This document shows positions 26,379-33,681 of a stretch of 64,000 nucleotides of DNA, piece by piece. How positions within the stretch are numbered: position 1 is the first letter of the stretch; the number at the start of each line of letters is the position of its first letter. The notes under the pieces were generated by a model. It worked only from the letters and a program-made list of their open reading frames with translations. It did not search any database and had not been told where the DNA came from. Origin of the DNA: PALSA-555 sp963731625 (GTDB taxonomy: Bacteria; Actinomycetota; Acidimicrobiia; IMCC26256; PALSA-555). The translations under genes and the position numbers were made by a program. The DNA is taken from NCBI GenBank assembly GCA_963731625.1, contig CAVSWH010000004.1, positions 310,001 to 374,000 on the forward strand, given 5' to 3'.

Positions 26379-26899
26379 GAGCGCGACCGGGCCACGGCGC
26401 GGGCGAGGCCGTCGCGGAGCGGGGCACGCCACAGATCGCAGACGGCGAGGGCGAGCGCGTCGGCGGCGTCGGGCGGCGGCGGGGCGGCGAGGTTGAGCAG
26501 GCGGCGGGTCATCTGCTGCACCTGCACCTTGGCCGCGGCGCCGTCGCCGGCGACCGCGAGCTTCACCTCGTTGGGGCTGTAGTGCGTGACCGGCACACCG
26601 GCCCGGGCCGCGACGGCGAGCGCGATTCCGCTGGCCTGCCCGACGGAGATCGCGGTGCGGACGTTGGCCTGGAAGAGGATGCGCTCGACGGCGAGCGCCG
26701 CGGGCCGCAGCTCGCGCACGAAGGCCTCGAGGTCGGCTTCGAGCGTGGCGAGCCGCTCGGGCAGCGGCGCGTCGGGCGAGGTGCGCACGACCCCGTACGC
26801 CACGGCCGTGAGGTCATGACCCTGGCGGCGAACCGCCCCGTACCCGCAGGTCGAGAGCCCCGGGTCGATGCCGAGTACGGGCCCCTCCGGATCGAACAC
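26375..26899 (-). CDS. ruvC: Holliday junction resolvase RuvC
   Basis: Endonuclease that cuts Holliday junctions symmetrically. The 174-residue RNase H-fold protein has catalytic acids in LGIDPGLSTCGYG, AVERILFQANV and the C-terminal DAADALALA. GTG at 26899. First gene of the ruvCAB operon. Unlike in M. tuberculosis, yebC is not directly upstream but lies 3.5 kb away beyond the cox-like and peroxiredoxin genes. Confidence 0.95.
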   Translation of the reverse strand: MFDPEGPVLGIDPGLSTCGYGAVRRQGHDLTAVAYGVVRTSPDAPLPERLATLEADLEAFVRELRPAALAVERILFQANVRTAISVGQASGIALAVAARAGVPVTHYSPNEVKLAVAGDGAAAKVQVQQMTRRLLNLAAPPPPDAADALALAVCDLWRAPLRDGLARAVARSRS

Positions 26900-26938
26900 G
26901 TATTCGATGCTACGGGCGCGGACCCCGCAGGTGGCGGA

Positions 26939-27664
26939 TCAGCGCACGAGGAGCCACACGACGACGCCGACCACGACCACCGCGACGGCGACGAGCGGGA
27001 CGACGCGTTTGGCGACCGCACCGCCCGCGGCGCGGACCAGGTCGACCGCCTCGGCCTCCGGGGCGTCGATGCGCCGGGGTCCCGACGAGGGCGGGGTGAA
27101 CGGCGCGGCGGCCGGCGTCGACGGAGCGGGCGCCTCGCCTCCACCCGCGGCCGCGGCCGGCGCGGCCGCCGTCGGGGCGGCGGGCGATGGTGTCGGGTCG
27201 GGTGCGGGGTCGCCCCCACCGCCGCTCAGCACCGTCGTGCTGAGACACGTCACGAACTGGTCCATGAGCTTCGCGGAGACGTCGGCCATGACGCCGCGGC
27301 CGAACTGGGCGACCTTGCCCGTCACGTTGAGGTCGGTGTCGACGTGGACCCGGGTCCGCGATCCCTCGGCGGTGAGGGTCGCGACGATGTCGGCGGCCGC
27401 GTTGCCCTGTCCGCGGGTGTCGCGCCCCTCGGCGCGGAGCACGACCTTGCGGGCGGCCTCGTCGGCCTCGACCACACGGGCGGCGCCGCGGTACTGCGCG
27501 GTGATCGGGCCGACCTTCACCTTCACGATGCCGCGGTACTCGTCCCCGTCGACCTCCTGGAGCTGCGCGCCGGGCATGCAGGGCGCGATGCGCTCGAGGT
27601 CGAGGAGCAGCGGCCAGGCGTCGTGCAGCTCGGCGGCGACCTCGAAGTCGTGCTCGAGCTTCAT
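26939..27664 (-). CDS. CoxG-like SRPBCC protein with C-terminal membrane anchor
   Basis: A 241-residue protein of the CO dehydrogenase subunit G family (SRPBCC fold). Residues 1-150 hold the domain, starting MKLEHDFEVAAELHDAWPLLLDLERIAPCMPGA with the family's C-M-P-G turn and ending LMDQFVTCLS. A long Ala/Pro/Thr-rich linker follows, then a terminal hydrophobic helix (about 220-240) that should tether it to the membrane. CoxG recruits CO dehydrogenase to the membrane in Oligotropha (established). ATG at 27664 overlaps the preceding gene as ATGA. The partner enzyme here is unclear because coxL is not in the cluster. Confidence 0.85.
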   Translation of the reverse strand: MKLEHDFEVAAELHDAWPLLLDLERIAPCMPGAQLQEVDGDEYRGIVKVKVGPITAQYRGAARVVEADEAARKVVLRAEGRDTRGQGNAAADIVATLTAEGSRTRVHVDTDLNVTGKVAQFGRGVMADVSAKLMDQFVTCLSTTVLSGGGGDPAPDPTPSPAAPTAAAPAAAAGGGEAPAPSTPAAAPFTPPSSGPRRIDAPEAEAVDLVRAAGGAVAKRVVPLVAVAVVVVGVVVWLLVR

Positions 27665-28263
27665 GGCGTCCTTCCCTCGACGGCGTGGAGGTCGTCGAGC
27701 GTATCGACGTCGCTCGGGTCGCCGGTGCCGGTGCAGTCGACCTCTACAACGGGGTGCCGACCCATGAGCGCCCGGGCGCCGACGTCGCCGTGCAGCGTGC
27801 GGGCCTCGTCCCAGAGGGCGCGGTCGAGCAGCACCGGGTTGCCGCGGGTGCCGTCGTAGGTCGCCACGGCGAGGCGCGCCCCGTCGGCGTGCGCCGCGAC
27901 GAGTCGCCGGTAGGCGTCGGCACCGACGAGGGGCTGGTCGGCGAGTCCGACGCAGACCGCCGCGGCCGGCATCGGCTCGAGGGCGTCGAGTGCGGCGTGG
28001 AGCGAGTGCGCGATGCCTCGGCGCCAATGCCGGGCGGTCACGACGTCGACCCCCGCCGGCGCGACCCGCGCGACCGACCGGCGAGCCCGCCCGACGACGA
28101 GCAGGACCGGCGCGAGCCCGGCGCCCCGGGGCGCGGCGAGCGCCCAGTCCACGAGCGGGCGGCCGTCGAGGCGGAGCAGGGGCTTGGGGGTGCGGGTGCC
28201 GAGGCGCGAGCCGCGCCCCGCGGCGAGCACGGCCGCGGCGACCGCCGGCGCGTCGACGCTCAG
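27661..28263 (-). CDS. MobA/MocA-like molybdenum-cofactor nucleotidyltransferase
   Basis: A 200-residue NTP-transferase with LAAGRGSRLG at residues 13-22, the conserved Lys in TPKPLLRLDG, and the metal-binding region VCVGLADQPLVGADAYRRL, then TYDGTRGNPVLLDR. This matches the MocA group, which adds CMP to molybdopterin for xanthine dehydrogenase/CODH-type enzymes; that fits its place between coxM and coxG. No ATG, GTG or TTG precedes the first strand near the family start; CTG at 28263 overlaps the coxM stop as CTGA and is the likely start. Confidence 0.8.
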   Translation of the reverse strand: MSVDAPAVAAAVLAAGRGSRLGTRTPKPLLRLDGRPLVDWALAAPRGAGLAPVLLVVGRARRSVARVAPAGVDVVTARHWRRGIAHSLHAALDALEPMPAAAVCVGLADQPLVGADAYRRLVAAHADGARLAVATYDGTRGNPVLLDRALWDEARTLHGDVGARALMGRHPVVEVDCTGTGDPSDVDTLDDLHAVEGRTP

Positions 28264-29081
28264 CCCTGCGCCTCGGTGAGCGCCCGCCGCACGAGCACGC
28301 GGGCGAGGTGCTCGCGGTACTCGGGCGAGGCGTTCAGGTCGCTCGGCGGCTCGGTCCCCTCGGCGGCCCGCTCGGCGGCGTCGGCGATCGATGCGCCCCC
28401 GGCGAGCGCGGCCTCGACGCCGGCGGCGCGCAGCGGTGTCGTGCCCATGTTCACGAGCGCGACGCGTGTCGTGCCGTTGCGGACCGCGATAGCGCCGACG
28501 GTCGCCCAGTCCTGGGCTCGCCGGTTGAACTTCTGGTAGTTGAACCCTCCGGCTCCGGTCTTCGGGACGCGGATCTCGGTGAGGAGCTCGTCGGGTGCGA
28601 GCGCGGTCTCGAGGAACCCGGCGAAGAAGTCGGCGGCGGCGATGGTCCGCTCCCCCGCGGGCCCGCGTGCGACGAGGGTGGCGTCGAGCGCGAGGAGCGC
28701 GGCGGGCAGGTCGGATGCGGGGTCGCCGTGGGCGAGTGACCCGCCGAGCGTGCCGCGGTGGCGAACCTGGTTGTCGCCGACTTGGGCGGCGACGGCCCGG
28801 AGCACGCCGCACGCGGTGCCGAGCAGGTCGCTCGTCTCGAGGTCGCGGTGGCGGGTGAGCGCGCCGACGGCGAGGTGGTCGCCGGCGTCGCGGATGTAGG
28901 AGAGGTCGGCGAGGCGCCCGACGTCGACGAGCACCGCCGGGGTGGCGAGGCGCAGCTTCATCAGTGGGAGCAGCGACATGCCGCCGGCGAGGAGCTTGGC
29001 GTCGTCGCCGTGCTCGGCGAGGGCGGCGAGCGCCTCGTCGGCGCTGGCGGCGCGGACGTAGTCGAACGCGGCGGGGATCAC
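28260..29081 (-). CDS. coxM: FAD-binding medium subunit of a CODH/xanthine dehydrogenase-type hydroxylase
   Basis: The 273-residue protein passes electrons from the FeS subunit to FAD. It has FDYVRAASADEALAAL, the first FAD motif LLAGGMSLLPLMKLRL (about residues 30-45), and the second motif HRGTLGGSLAHGDPASDLPAALLAL, followed by the CO_deh_flav_C domain. GTG at 29081 overlaps the coxS stop as GTGA. Substrate is unknown: coxM-type subunits occur in CO, xanthine, nicotinate and other Mo-hydroxylases, and the catalytic large subunit is missing from this locus. Confidence 0.85.
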   Translation of the reverse strand: MIPAAFDYVRAASADEALAALAEHGDDAKLLAGGMSLLPLMKLRLATPAVLVDVGRLADLSYIRDAGDHLAVGALTRHRDLETSDLLGTACGVLRAVAAQVGDNQVRHRGTLGGSLAHGDPASDLPAALLALDATLVARGPAGERTIAAADFFAGFLETALAPDELLTEIRVPKTGAGGFNYQKFNRRAQDWATVGAIAVRNGTTRVALVNMGTTPLRAAGVEAALAGGASIADAAERAAEGTEPPSDLNASPEYREHLARVLVRRALTEAQG

Positions 29082-29539
29082 GGGCGGTCCGCCGCCGCGG
29101 CGAGCACCGCGCGGACGATGTTGTGGTAGCCGGTGCAGCGACAGAGGTTCCCCTCGAGGCCGAGGCGGACGTCGCGCTCGGACGGGTCGGGGAGCTCGTC
29201 GAGCAGCGAGACCGTCGCCATGACCATCCCGGCAGTGCAGAAGCCGCACTGGAGCGCGTGGTTGGCCTGGAACGCGGCCTGGACGGGATGGAGGCCGCCG
29301 TCGGGCGCGAGGCCCTCGATCGTGGTGATGGCGCGGCCGTCGGCCTGGGCGGCGAGCATCGTGCAGGACTTCACGGATTCGCCGTCGACGAGCACCGTGC
29401 AGGCGCCGCACGAGGAGGTGTCGCAGCCGATCTTCGTGCCGGTGAGGCGGCACGCCTCGCGGAGATAGTGGACGAGGAGCGTGCGCGCCTCGACGTCGTG
29501 ATGCTGCGCCTCGCCGTTGACGGTGATCGAGATGTCCAC
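29078..29539 (-). CDS. coxS: [2Fe-2S] small subunit of a CODH/xanthine dehydrogenase-type hydroxylase
   Basis: A 153-residue iron-sulfur protein with two [2Fe-2S] clusters: plant-type ligands C39, C44, C47 and C59 (IGCDTSSCGACTV) and the C-terminal helical cluster C98, C101, C133 and C135 (CGFCTAGM, NLCRCTGYHNI). Length and spacing are normal for coxS. GTG start at 29539 with GAGGGG just upstream. Forms a cassette coxS-coxM-mobA-like-coxG; no coxL lies upstream, where the PPOX gene ends 33 bp away. Confidence 0.88.
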   Translation of the reverse strand: MDISITVNGEAQHHDVEARTLLVHYLREACRLTGTKIGCDTSSCGACTVLVDGESVKSCTMLAAQADGRAITTIEGLAPDGGLHPVQAAFQANHALQCGFCTAGMVMATVSLLDELPDPSERDVRLGLEGNLCRCTGYHNIVRAVLAAAADRP

Positions 29540-29572
29540 GGTCCCCCTCGGATGCGGGCCGAAATCTAATCG

Positions 29573-29983
29573 TCAGCCCGAGCGCTGGGGGCCGGCGCGC
29601 TCGATCTCGATCTGGACGACCACCCGCCGCTCGCGCTGCATCGCCGCCCGGTACTCGTCCCAGTCGGGATGCTCGCCGGCGACGCGCCGGTAGTAGTCGA
29701 CGAGGAGCTCCATCGCCTCGGGGAGCGAGACGACGGTGGCGCGGCCGTCGACCTGGGCCCACGCGCCGAAGAACGCGTCGGTGAACACGCAGAGCGAGAC
29801 CTGGGGGTCGCGGCGGAGGTTGCGGGCTTTCATCGCCGTCTCGCGGGTGCTCACGACGACGCGGCCGGCCTCGTCGATCGCCGCGGCGACCGGCGACAGC
29901 TGTGGGCGTCCGTCGCCGCGGCGGGTGGCGAGCACCCCGTGGTGGTTGGCCCGGATGAGCTCGCGGGCCTCCTCGACGTCCAT
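29573..29983 (-). CDS. PPOX-class F420-dependent oxidoreductase-like protein
   Basis: A 136-residue split-barrel flavin/F420-binding protein (FDOR-B/pyridoxamine oxidase-like). It starts EEARELIRANHHGVLATRRGDGRPQLSPV and contains VVVSTRETAMKARNLRRDPQVSLCVFTDAF and WAQVDGRATVV, matching the TIGR03618-type proteins common in F420-using actinobacteria. ATG at 29983 shares one base with the stop of the peroxiredoxin gene (TGATG). An F420:NADPH oxidoreductase gene elsewhere in the window supports F420 use. Substrate unknown; FMN or heme cannot be excluded as cofactor. Confidence 0.8.
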   Translation of the reverse strand: MDVEEARELIRANHHGVLATRRGDGRPQLSPVAAAIDEAGRVVVSTRETAMKARNLRRDPQVSLCVFTDAFFGAWAQVDGRATVVSLPEAMELLVDYYRRVAGEHPDWDEYRAAMQRERRVVVQIEIERAGPQRSG

Positions 29984-30444
29984 CAGCTCATCGTGGCGAG
30001 CAGGCGCCCGAGGCGCGCCGGCCGCTTGAAGATGGCGCCGATCGTGCCGGTGTAGCGCCACTGCACGACGCCGTGCGTGTCGAGCAGGAACACCGAGCGG
30101 CGCAGGCCGACCACGGGCGCGGTGAGCCCGTACTCGGCGATGACGTGCTGGTCGACGTCGGCGAGGAGCGCGAACCTGAAGCCCTCCTGCTCGGCCCAGC
30201 GGGCGTGACTGTCGACGTCTTGGGGTGAGATGGCGAGCACGACCGCGCCCGCTTGCTCGAAGGCCGTGAAGTCGTCACGGTACGAGCGGAGCTGCATCGT
30301 TCAGCCAGGGGTGAAGTCCCCCGGGTAGAAGGCGAGCACCACCTTCTGGCCCCGATAGTCGGAGAGGGTGAAGTCCTTGCGGACGCCGTCCTCGATGCCG
30401 GGGAGCGTGAAGTCCGGCGCGACCTGTCCGATCTTGGGTCTCAT
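29983..30444 (-). CDS. Selenocysteine-containing peroxiredoxin (in-frame UGA at the peroxidatic site)
   Basis: Thiol/selenol peroxidase, BCP/AhpE-like. ATG at 30444 overlaps the yebC stop as ATGA. The 153-codon frame reads IGQVAPDFTLPGIEDG and VVLAFYPGDFTPG, then TGA (30303-30301, codon 48), then TMQLRSYRDDFTAFEQAG and on through VFLLDTHGVVQWRYTG to the stop at 29983. In this family the residue after FTPG/FTPx is the peroxidatic Cys. The codons on both sides are intact and a SECIS-like hairpin follows. The product would contain one Sec and no Cys, so no internal resolving cysteine. The alternative, a nonsense mutation or sequencing error of TGC/TGT, is not excluded but is less likely. Confidence 0.85.
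30256..30286 (-). promoter_or_regulatory. Bacterial SECIS-like stem-loop downstream of the peroxiredoxin UGA
   Basis: Lower stem CUCG/CGAG (4 bp), a small internal loop, then upper stem CCGUGA/UCACGG (6 bp) closed by loop CGACU. The loop begins 26 nt after the UGA and has G at its second position. Published bSECIS rules (loop roughly 16-37 nt after UGA, G within the first two loop bases) are met. It lies within the coding region, as bacterial SECIS elements must. Recognition by SelB is inferred. Confidence 0.65.
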
Positions 30445-31193
30445 GCCATCACCGCCTCGAGGACGTCGTCGGGAATGTCGAAGTTAGCGTTCACGGCCTG
30501 CACGTCGTCGTGCTCCTCGAGCGCGTCGATGACGCGCAGCACCGCCTTCGCGCCGGACTGGTCGGTGAGCGGCACCGTCGTGGTGGCGAGCATGAACTGC
30601 TCGGCGCTCGCCACCGGGATGTCCGCGGCCACGAGCGCGTCCCGGACCTTGTGCAGGTCGGTCGGCGCGGTGGTGACCTGGAAGGTGTCGCCCTGGTCGG
30701 CGATGTCTTCGGCGCCGGCCTCGAGCGCCGCGAGCATCAGGTCGTCCTCGGTCGTCGCCGAGGCCTCGACCGTGATGACGCCCTTGCGCTCGAACTGCCA
30801 GGCCACGGCGCCGGGCTCGGCGAGCGAGCCGCCGAGGCGGGAGAACGTGTTCTTCATCTCGGCGCCGGTCCGGTTGCGGTTGTCGGTGAGCGCCTCGACG
30901 AGCACGGCGACGCCGTTCGGCGCGTAGCCCTCGTAGGTGACCTGCTCGTAGCGGACGCCCTCGAGCTCGCCGGTCCCCCGCTTGATCGCCCGATCGATCG
31001 TGTCGACCGGCACGGACGCGTCGCGTGCCTTCGTCACCATGGTGCGCAGCGTCGGGTTGGCGTCGGGGTCGGCGCCGCCCTCCCGGGCGGCGACCTCGAT
31101 CTGGCGGATCAGCTTCGCGAACAGCTTCCCGCGCGCCGCGTCCGCCGCGCCCTTCTTGTGCTTGATGGAATGCCACTTCGAGTGACCGCTCAT
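30441..31193 (-). CDS. yebC: YebC/PmpR family transcription/translation regulator
   Basis: A 250-residue YebC protein beginning MSGHSKWHSIKHKKGAADAARGKLFAKLIRQIEVAAREGG, with the conserved middle YEGYAPNGVAVLVEALTDNRNRT and acidic C-terminal domain. Family members bind DNA or relieve ribosome stalling, depending on subtype. ATG at 31193. Its stop overlaps the start of the peroxiredoxin (ATGA), so the peroxiredoxin is probably translated by coupling. The gene follows pdxT, as in mycobacteria (Rv2603c position). Confidence 0.94.
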   Translation of the reverse strand: MSGHSKWHSIKHKKGAADAARGKLFAKLIRQIEVAAREGGADPDANPTLRTMVTKARDASVPVDTIDRAIKRGTGELEGVRYEQVTYEGYAPNGVAVLVEALTDNRNRTGAEMKNTFSRLGGSLAEPGAVAWQFERKGVITVEASATTEDDLMLAALEAGAEDIADQGDTFQVTTAPTDLHKVRDALVAADIPVASAEQFMLATTTVPLTDQSGAKAVLRVIDALEEHDDVQAVNANFDIPDDVLEAVMA

Positions 31194-31203
31194 CGCTCCC
31201 CCT

Positions 31204-31776
31204 TCATCGGGTGGCCAGGTGGAGGAACCGCTCGTGGACCCGCAGGTCGCCGGACAGCTCGGGATGGAACGTCGTGCCCCACACAGGCCCCGACGCGACG
31301 AGGACGGGCCGCCCGTCGTGGGTGGCGAGCACCTCGACGTCGGGCCCGACCCGCTCGACGACCGGAGCGCGGATGAACACGCCGGGGAACGCGGCGCCGA
31401 AGCCGGCCACGTCGAGCAGCGCCTCGAAGGACTGCAGCTGGGTGCCGTAGCCGTTGCGGCGCACGGTCACGTCGAGTGCGTCGAGGGTCGGCTGGTCGTC
31501 CCGACCGTCGACGACCTCGCGCGCCAGCAGGATCGTGCCCGCGCACGTCCCGAGGACCGGCAGCCCCTCGGCCAGTCGCTCGCGGAGCGCGGGCAGGAGC
31601 CCCGACGTGGTGAGCAGGCGCCCGATCGTCGTCGACTCGCCGCCGGGCAGGATCAGCGCGTCGATCGCGGCGAGCGCCGACGAGGTACGGACCTCGACCG
31701 CCTCGACGCCGAGCGCGTCGAGCGTCTCACGGTGCTCCCGGAAGGCTCCTTGGAGTGCGACGACCCCGACTTTCAC
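31204..31776 (-). CDS. pdxT: Pyridoxal 5'-phosphate synthase glutaminase subunit
   Basis: Class I glutaminase that feeds ammonia to PdxS. The 190-residue protein starts MKVGVVALQGAFREH and has the oxyanion region ILPGGESTT, nucleophile C78 in GLPVLGTCAGTILL, and the His-Glu pair in GTTFHPELSGD. GTG start at 31776, 30 bp after the pdxS stop. With pdxS it forms a complete DXP-independent vitamin B6 pathway. Confidence 0.96.
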   Translation of the reverse strand: MKVGVVALQGAFREHRETLDALGVEAVEVRTSSALAAIDALILPGGESTTIGRLLTTSGLLPALRERLAEGLPVLGTCAGTILLAREVVDGRDDQPTLDALDVTVRRNGYGTQLQSFEALLDVAGFGAAFPGVFIRAPVVERVGPDVEVLATHDGRPVLVASGPVWGTTFHPELSGDLRVHERFLHLATR

Positions 31777-31806
31777 GACTTGGGGGGCGCGCGGCGGTCC
31801 GCACGC

Positions 31807-32703
31807 TCACCAGCCGCGCTCGGCGAGCTTCACGTCGAGGCTGGCGATGTCGTCGCCGCGCATCGGCTCGCCGAGCCCTCGTGACACCTTCGCCACGATC
31901 GACGGGTCCTGGTAGTGGGTGGTGGCTTCGACGATCGCCTTGGCCCGCGGGGTCGGGTCGGCGCTCTTGAAGATGCCGCTGCCGACGAACACCGCCTGGG
32001 CGCCGAGCTGCATGACGAGCGCGGCGTCGGCGGGGGTGGCGATCCCGCCGGCGCAGAAGAGCGGGACCGGCAGCTCGCCGCGCTGGGCGACCTCGGCGAC
32101 GAGGTCGACCGGGGCGCGCAGCTCCTTCGCCGCGGCGAAGCGCTCGGCCTCGTCGGCGACGGTGAGCTGGCGGATCGTGCCGAGGATCGACCGCAGGTGT
32201 CGGACGGCCTCGACGATGTTGCCGGTGCCGGCCTCGCCCTTCGAGCGGATCATCGCCGCGCCTTCGCTGATCCGCCGGAGGGCCTCCCCGAGGTTGGTCG
32301 CGCCGCAGACGAAGGGGACGGTGAACGTCCACTTGTCGACGTGGTGGGCCTCGTCGGCCGGGGTCAGGACCTCGCTCTCGTCGACGTAGTCGACGCCGAG
32401 CGACTCGAGGATCTGGGCCTCGGCGAAGTGGCCGATGCGGCACTTCGCCATGACGGGGATCGTGACCGCGGCTTGGATGGCCTCGATCATCGCCGGGTCG
32501 CTCATGCGGGCCACGCCGCCGTCGCGGCGGATGTCGGCGGGCACACGCTCGAGCGCCATCACGGCGGCGGCGCCGGTGTCCTCGGCGACCCGCGCCTGGT
32601 CGGCCGTGACGACGTCCATGATCACGCCGCCCCGCAGCATCTCCGCGAGGCCGCGCTTCACCCGCGCCGTCCCGACTGCGTCACCTGGCGTCATCGCACC
32701 CAT
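31807..32703 (-). CDS. pdxS: Pyridoxal 5'-phosphate synthase subunit PdxS
   Basis: Builds PLP from ribose 5-phosphate, glyceraldehyde 3-phosphate and ammonia. The roughly 298-residue TIM-barrel protein has the two catalytic lysines K87 (PVMAKCRIGHF) and K155 (IRSKGEAGTGN), and LFCAGGIATPADAALVMQLGAQAVFVGSGIF. The start is either ATG 32703 or ATG 32694; neither has a decisive ribosome site. It begins a B6-yebC-peroxiredoxin transcription unit after a 91 bp spacer holding two hairpins. Confidence 0.95.
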   Translation of the reverse strand: MGAMTPGDAVGTARVKRGLAEMLRGGVIMDVVTADQARVAEDTGAAAVMALERVPADIRRDGGVARMSDPAMIEAIQAAVTIPVMAKCRIGHFAEAQILESLGVDYVDESEVLTPADEAHHVDKWTFTVPFVCGATNLGEALRRISEGAAMIRSKGEAGTGNIVEAVRHLRSILGTIRQLTVADEAERFAAAKELRAPVDLVAEVAQRGELPVPLFCAGGIATPADAALVMQLGAQAVFVGSGIFKSADPTPRAKAIVEATTHYQDPSIVAKVSRGLGEPMRGDDIASLDVKLAERGW

Positions 32704-32720
32704 GGTACCGGTCGGGTCCG

Positions 32721-32754
32721 CGGGGCCCGGCCCCGAATCGGCGGATGTCCGCCG
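32721..32754 (-). terminator. Tandem hairpins between the M48-like gene and pdxS
   Basis: Two perfect GC-rich stem-loops in the 91 bp spacer: 32739-32754 (7 bp arms CGGCGGA/TCCGCCG, 2-base centre) and 32721-32735 (6 bp arms CGGGGC/GCCCCG, 3-base loop). No U tract follows, so they may be weak terminators for the pgsA-lemA-M48 operon or leader structures of pdxS. Confidence 0.35.
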
Positions 32755-32794
32755 GTTCGGTCCGCCCGCCGGGAGGCCGGACGTGGACGCCGGG

Positions 32795-33658
32795 CTACAG
32801 GGTCTCGACCCTGCGGATCCGCTCGTCGAGCGGTGGATGCGTGTCGAAGGCCGGCGCGTCGCCGGGCGCGGCGAACCAGAGCGGCGCGGTGGCGCGCGCC
32901 GCGCCAGCGACCGTGGTCCCGTCGTCGCGCAGCTTCGTGAGCGCCGACGCGAGCCCGGGCGGGTACCGGGTGAGCCGCACGCCGGCGACGTCGGCGTCCA
33001 GCTCGTCTTGCGGGTCGATGACGTGCCGCAGCGCCCAGCCGGCGAGAGGAGCGAGCACGCCGAGCACGACGGCCGGCCGGGCCAGCGCGGTCGTGCTCGG
33101 GCGCCGGCCGACGTCGGCGAGCAGGACGGGCCACGCGAGCGCGACGACCGCGACGCTGACGCTCCCACTGTCGAGCGTCTTGATCTGGGAGAGCTGGTGG
33201 GCGAGCACGCTCTCGAGCTCGACGCGGTTCAGCGATGTGAGCAGGCCGGTCGTGACGCCGAGCACGGCGCGCTTGGGGTTGGCGCCCGCGGTGAACGCGT
33301 TCAGCCCGTCGTCGTCGACGACGTAGAGCGCGGGCTTGGGCAGGCCCTCGGCGATGCAGAGGCCCTCGACGAGGTTGTGGAACCGGAGGGTGTCGCGACC
33401 TTCGGCGGGTCGCGCGCCGGTCGCGGTCAGCACGACACGGCCGACGCTGCGGTAGACGAGCCCGGCCGCGGCCGCGGCGAGCACGACGACGACCACCACG
33501 CCGAGGAGGCCGAGCCCGGCGAGGAGGACGATCACCACGCCGAGCACGAGCACGACGGTGGCGGCGGCCACCAGGACGGCCAGCATGTGCCGCTGGTTGC
33601 GGCGGACGGCGTGCTGGAGCTGGGTGCGTCCGTCAGGCGGGGAGATGGGCTCGGCCAT
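32795..33658 (-). CDS. HtpX/M48-like membrane protein with degenerate zinc motif
   Basis: A 287-residue protein shaped like HtpX: two N-terminal membrane helices (about 24-50 and 52-70), a soluble M48 domain, and another hydrophobic region near 165-215. The diagnostic HExxH is HQLSQ at residues 154-158, so the catalytic Glu and the second zinc His are both replaced by Gln; the third-ligand region E-x-x-A-D (E219) remains. Peptidase activity is therefore unlikely. It follows lemA by 23 bp, the usual lemA-htpX pairing. No frameshift is visible, so the change looks evolved. Confidence 0.8.
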   Translation of the reverse strand: MAEPISPPDGRTQLQHAVRRNQRHMLAVLVAAATVVLVLGVVIVLLAGLGLLGVVVVVVLAAAAAGLVYRSVGRVVLTATGARPAEGRDTLRFHNLVEGLCIAEGLPKPALYVVDDDGLNAFTAGANPKRAVLGVTTGLLTSLNRVELESVLAHQLSQIKTLDSGSVSVAVVALAWPVLLADVGRRPSTTALARPAVVLGVLAPLAGWALRHVIDPQDELDADVAGVRLTRYPPGLASALTKLRDDGTTVAGAARATAPLWFAAPGDAPAFDTHPPLDERIRRVETL

Positions 33659-33681
33659 CGTCGCCGCGCGCGGCGCCGGGC

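Noticed and set aside
29983..30297. Stand-alone short peroxiredoxin starting after the TGA
   Set aside because: It would lack the first strands and the peroxidatic residue, and there is no ribosome site; upstream in-frame sequence with intact family motifs shows one gene.
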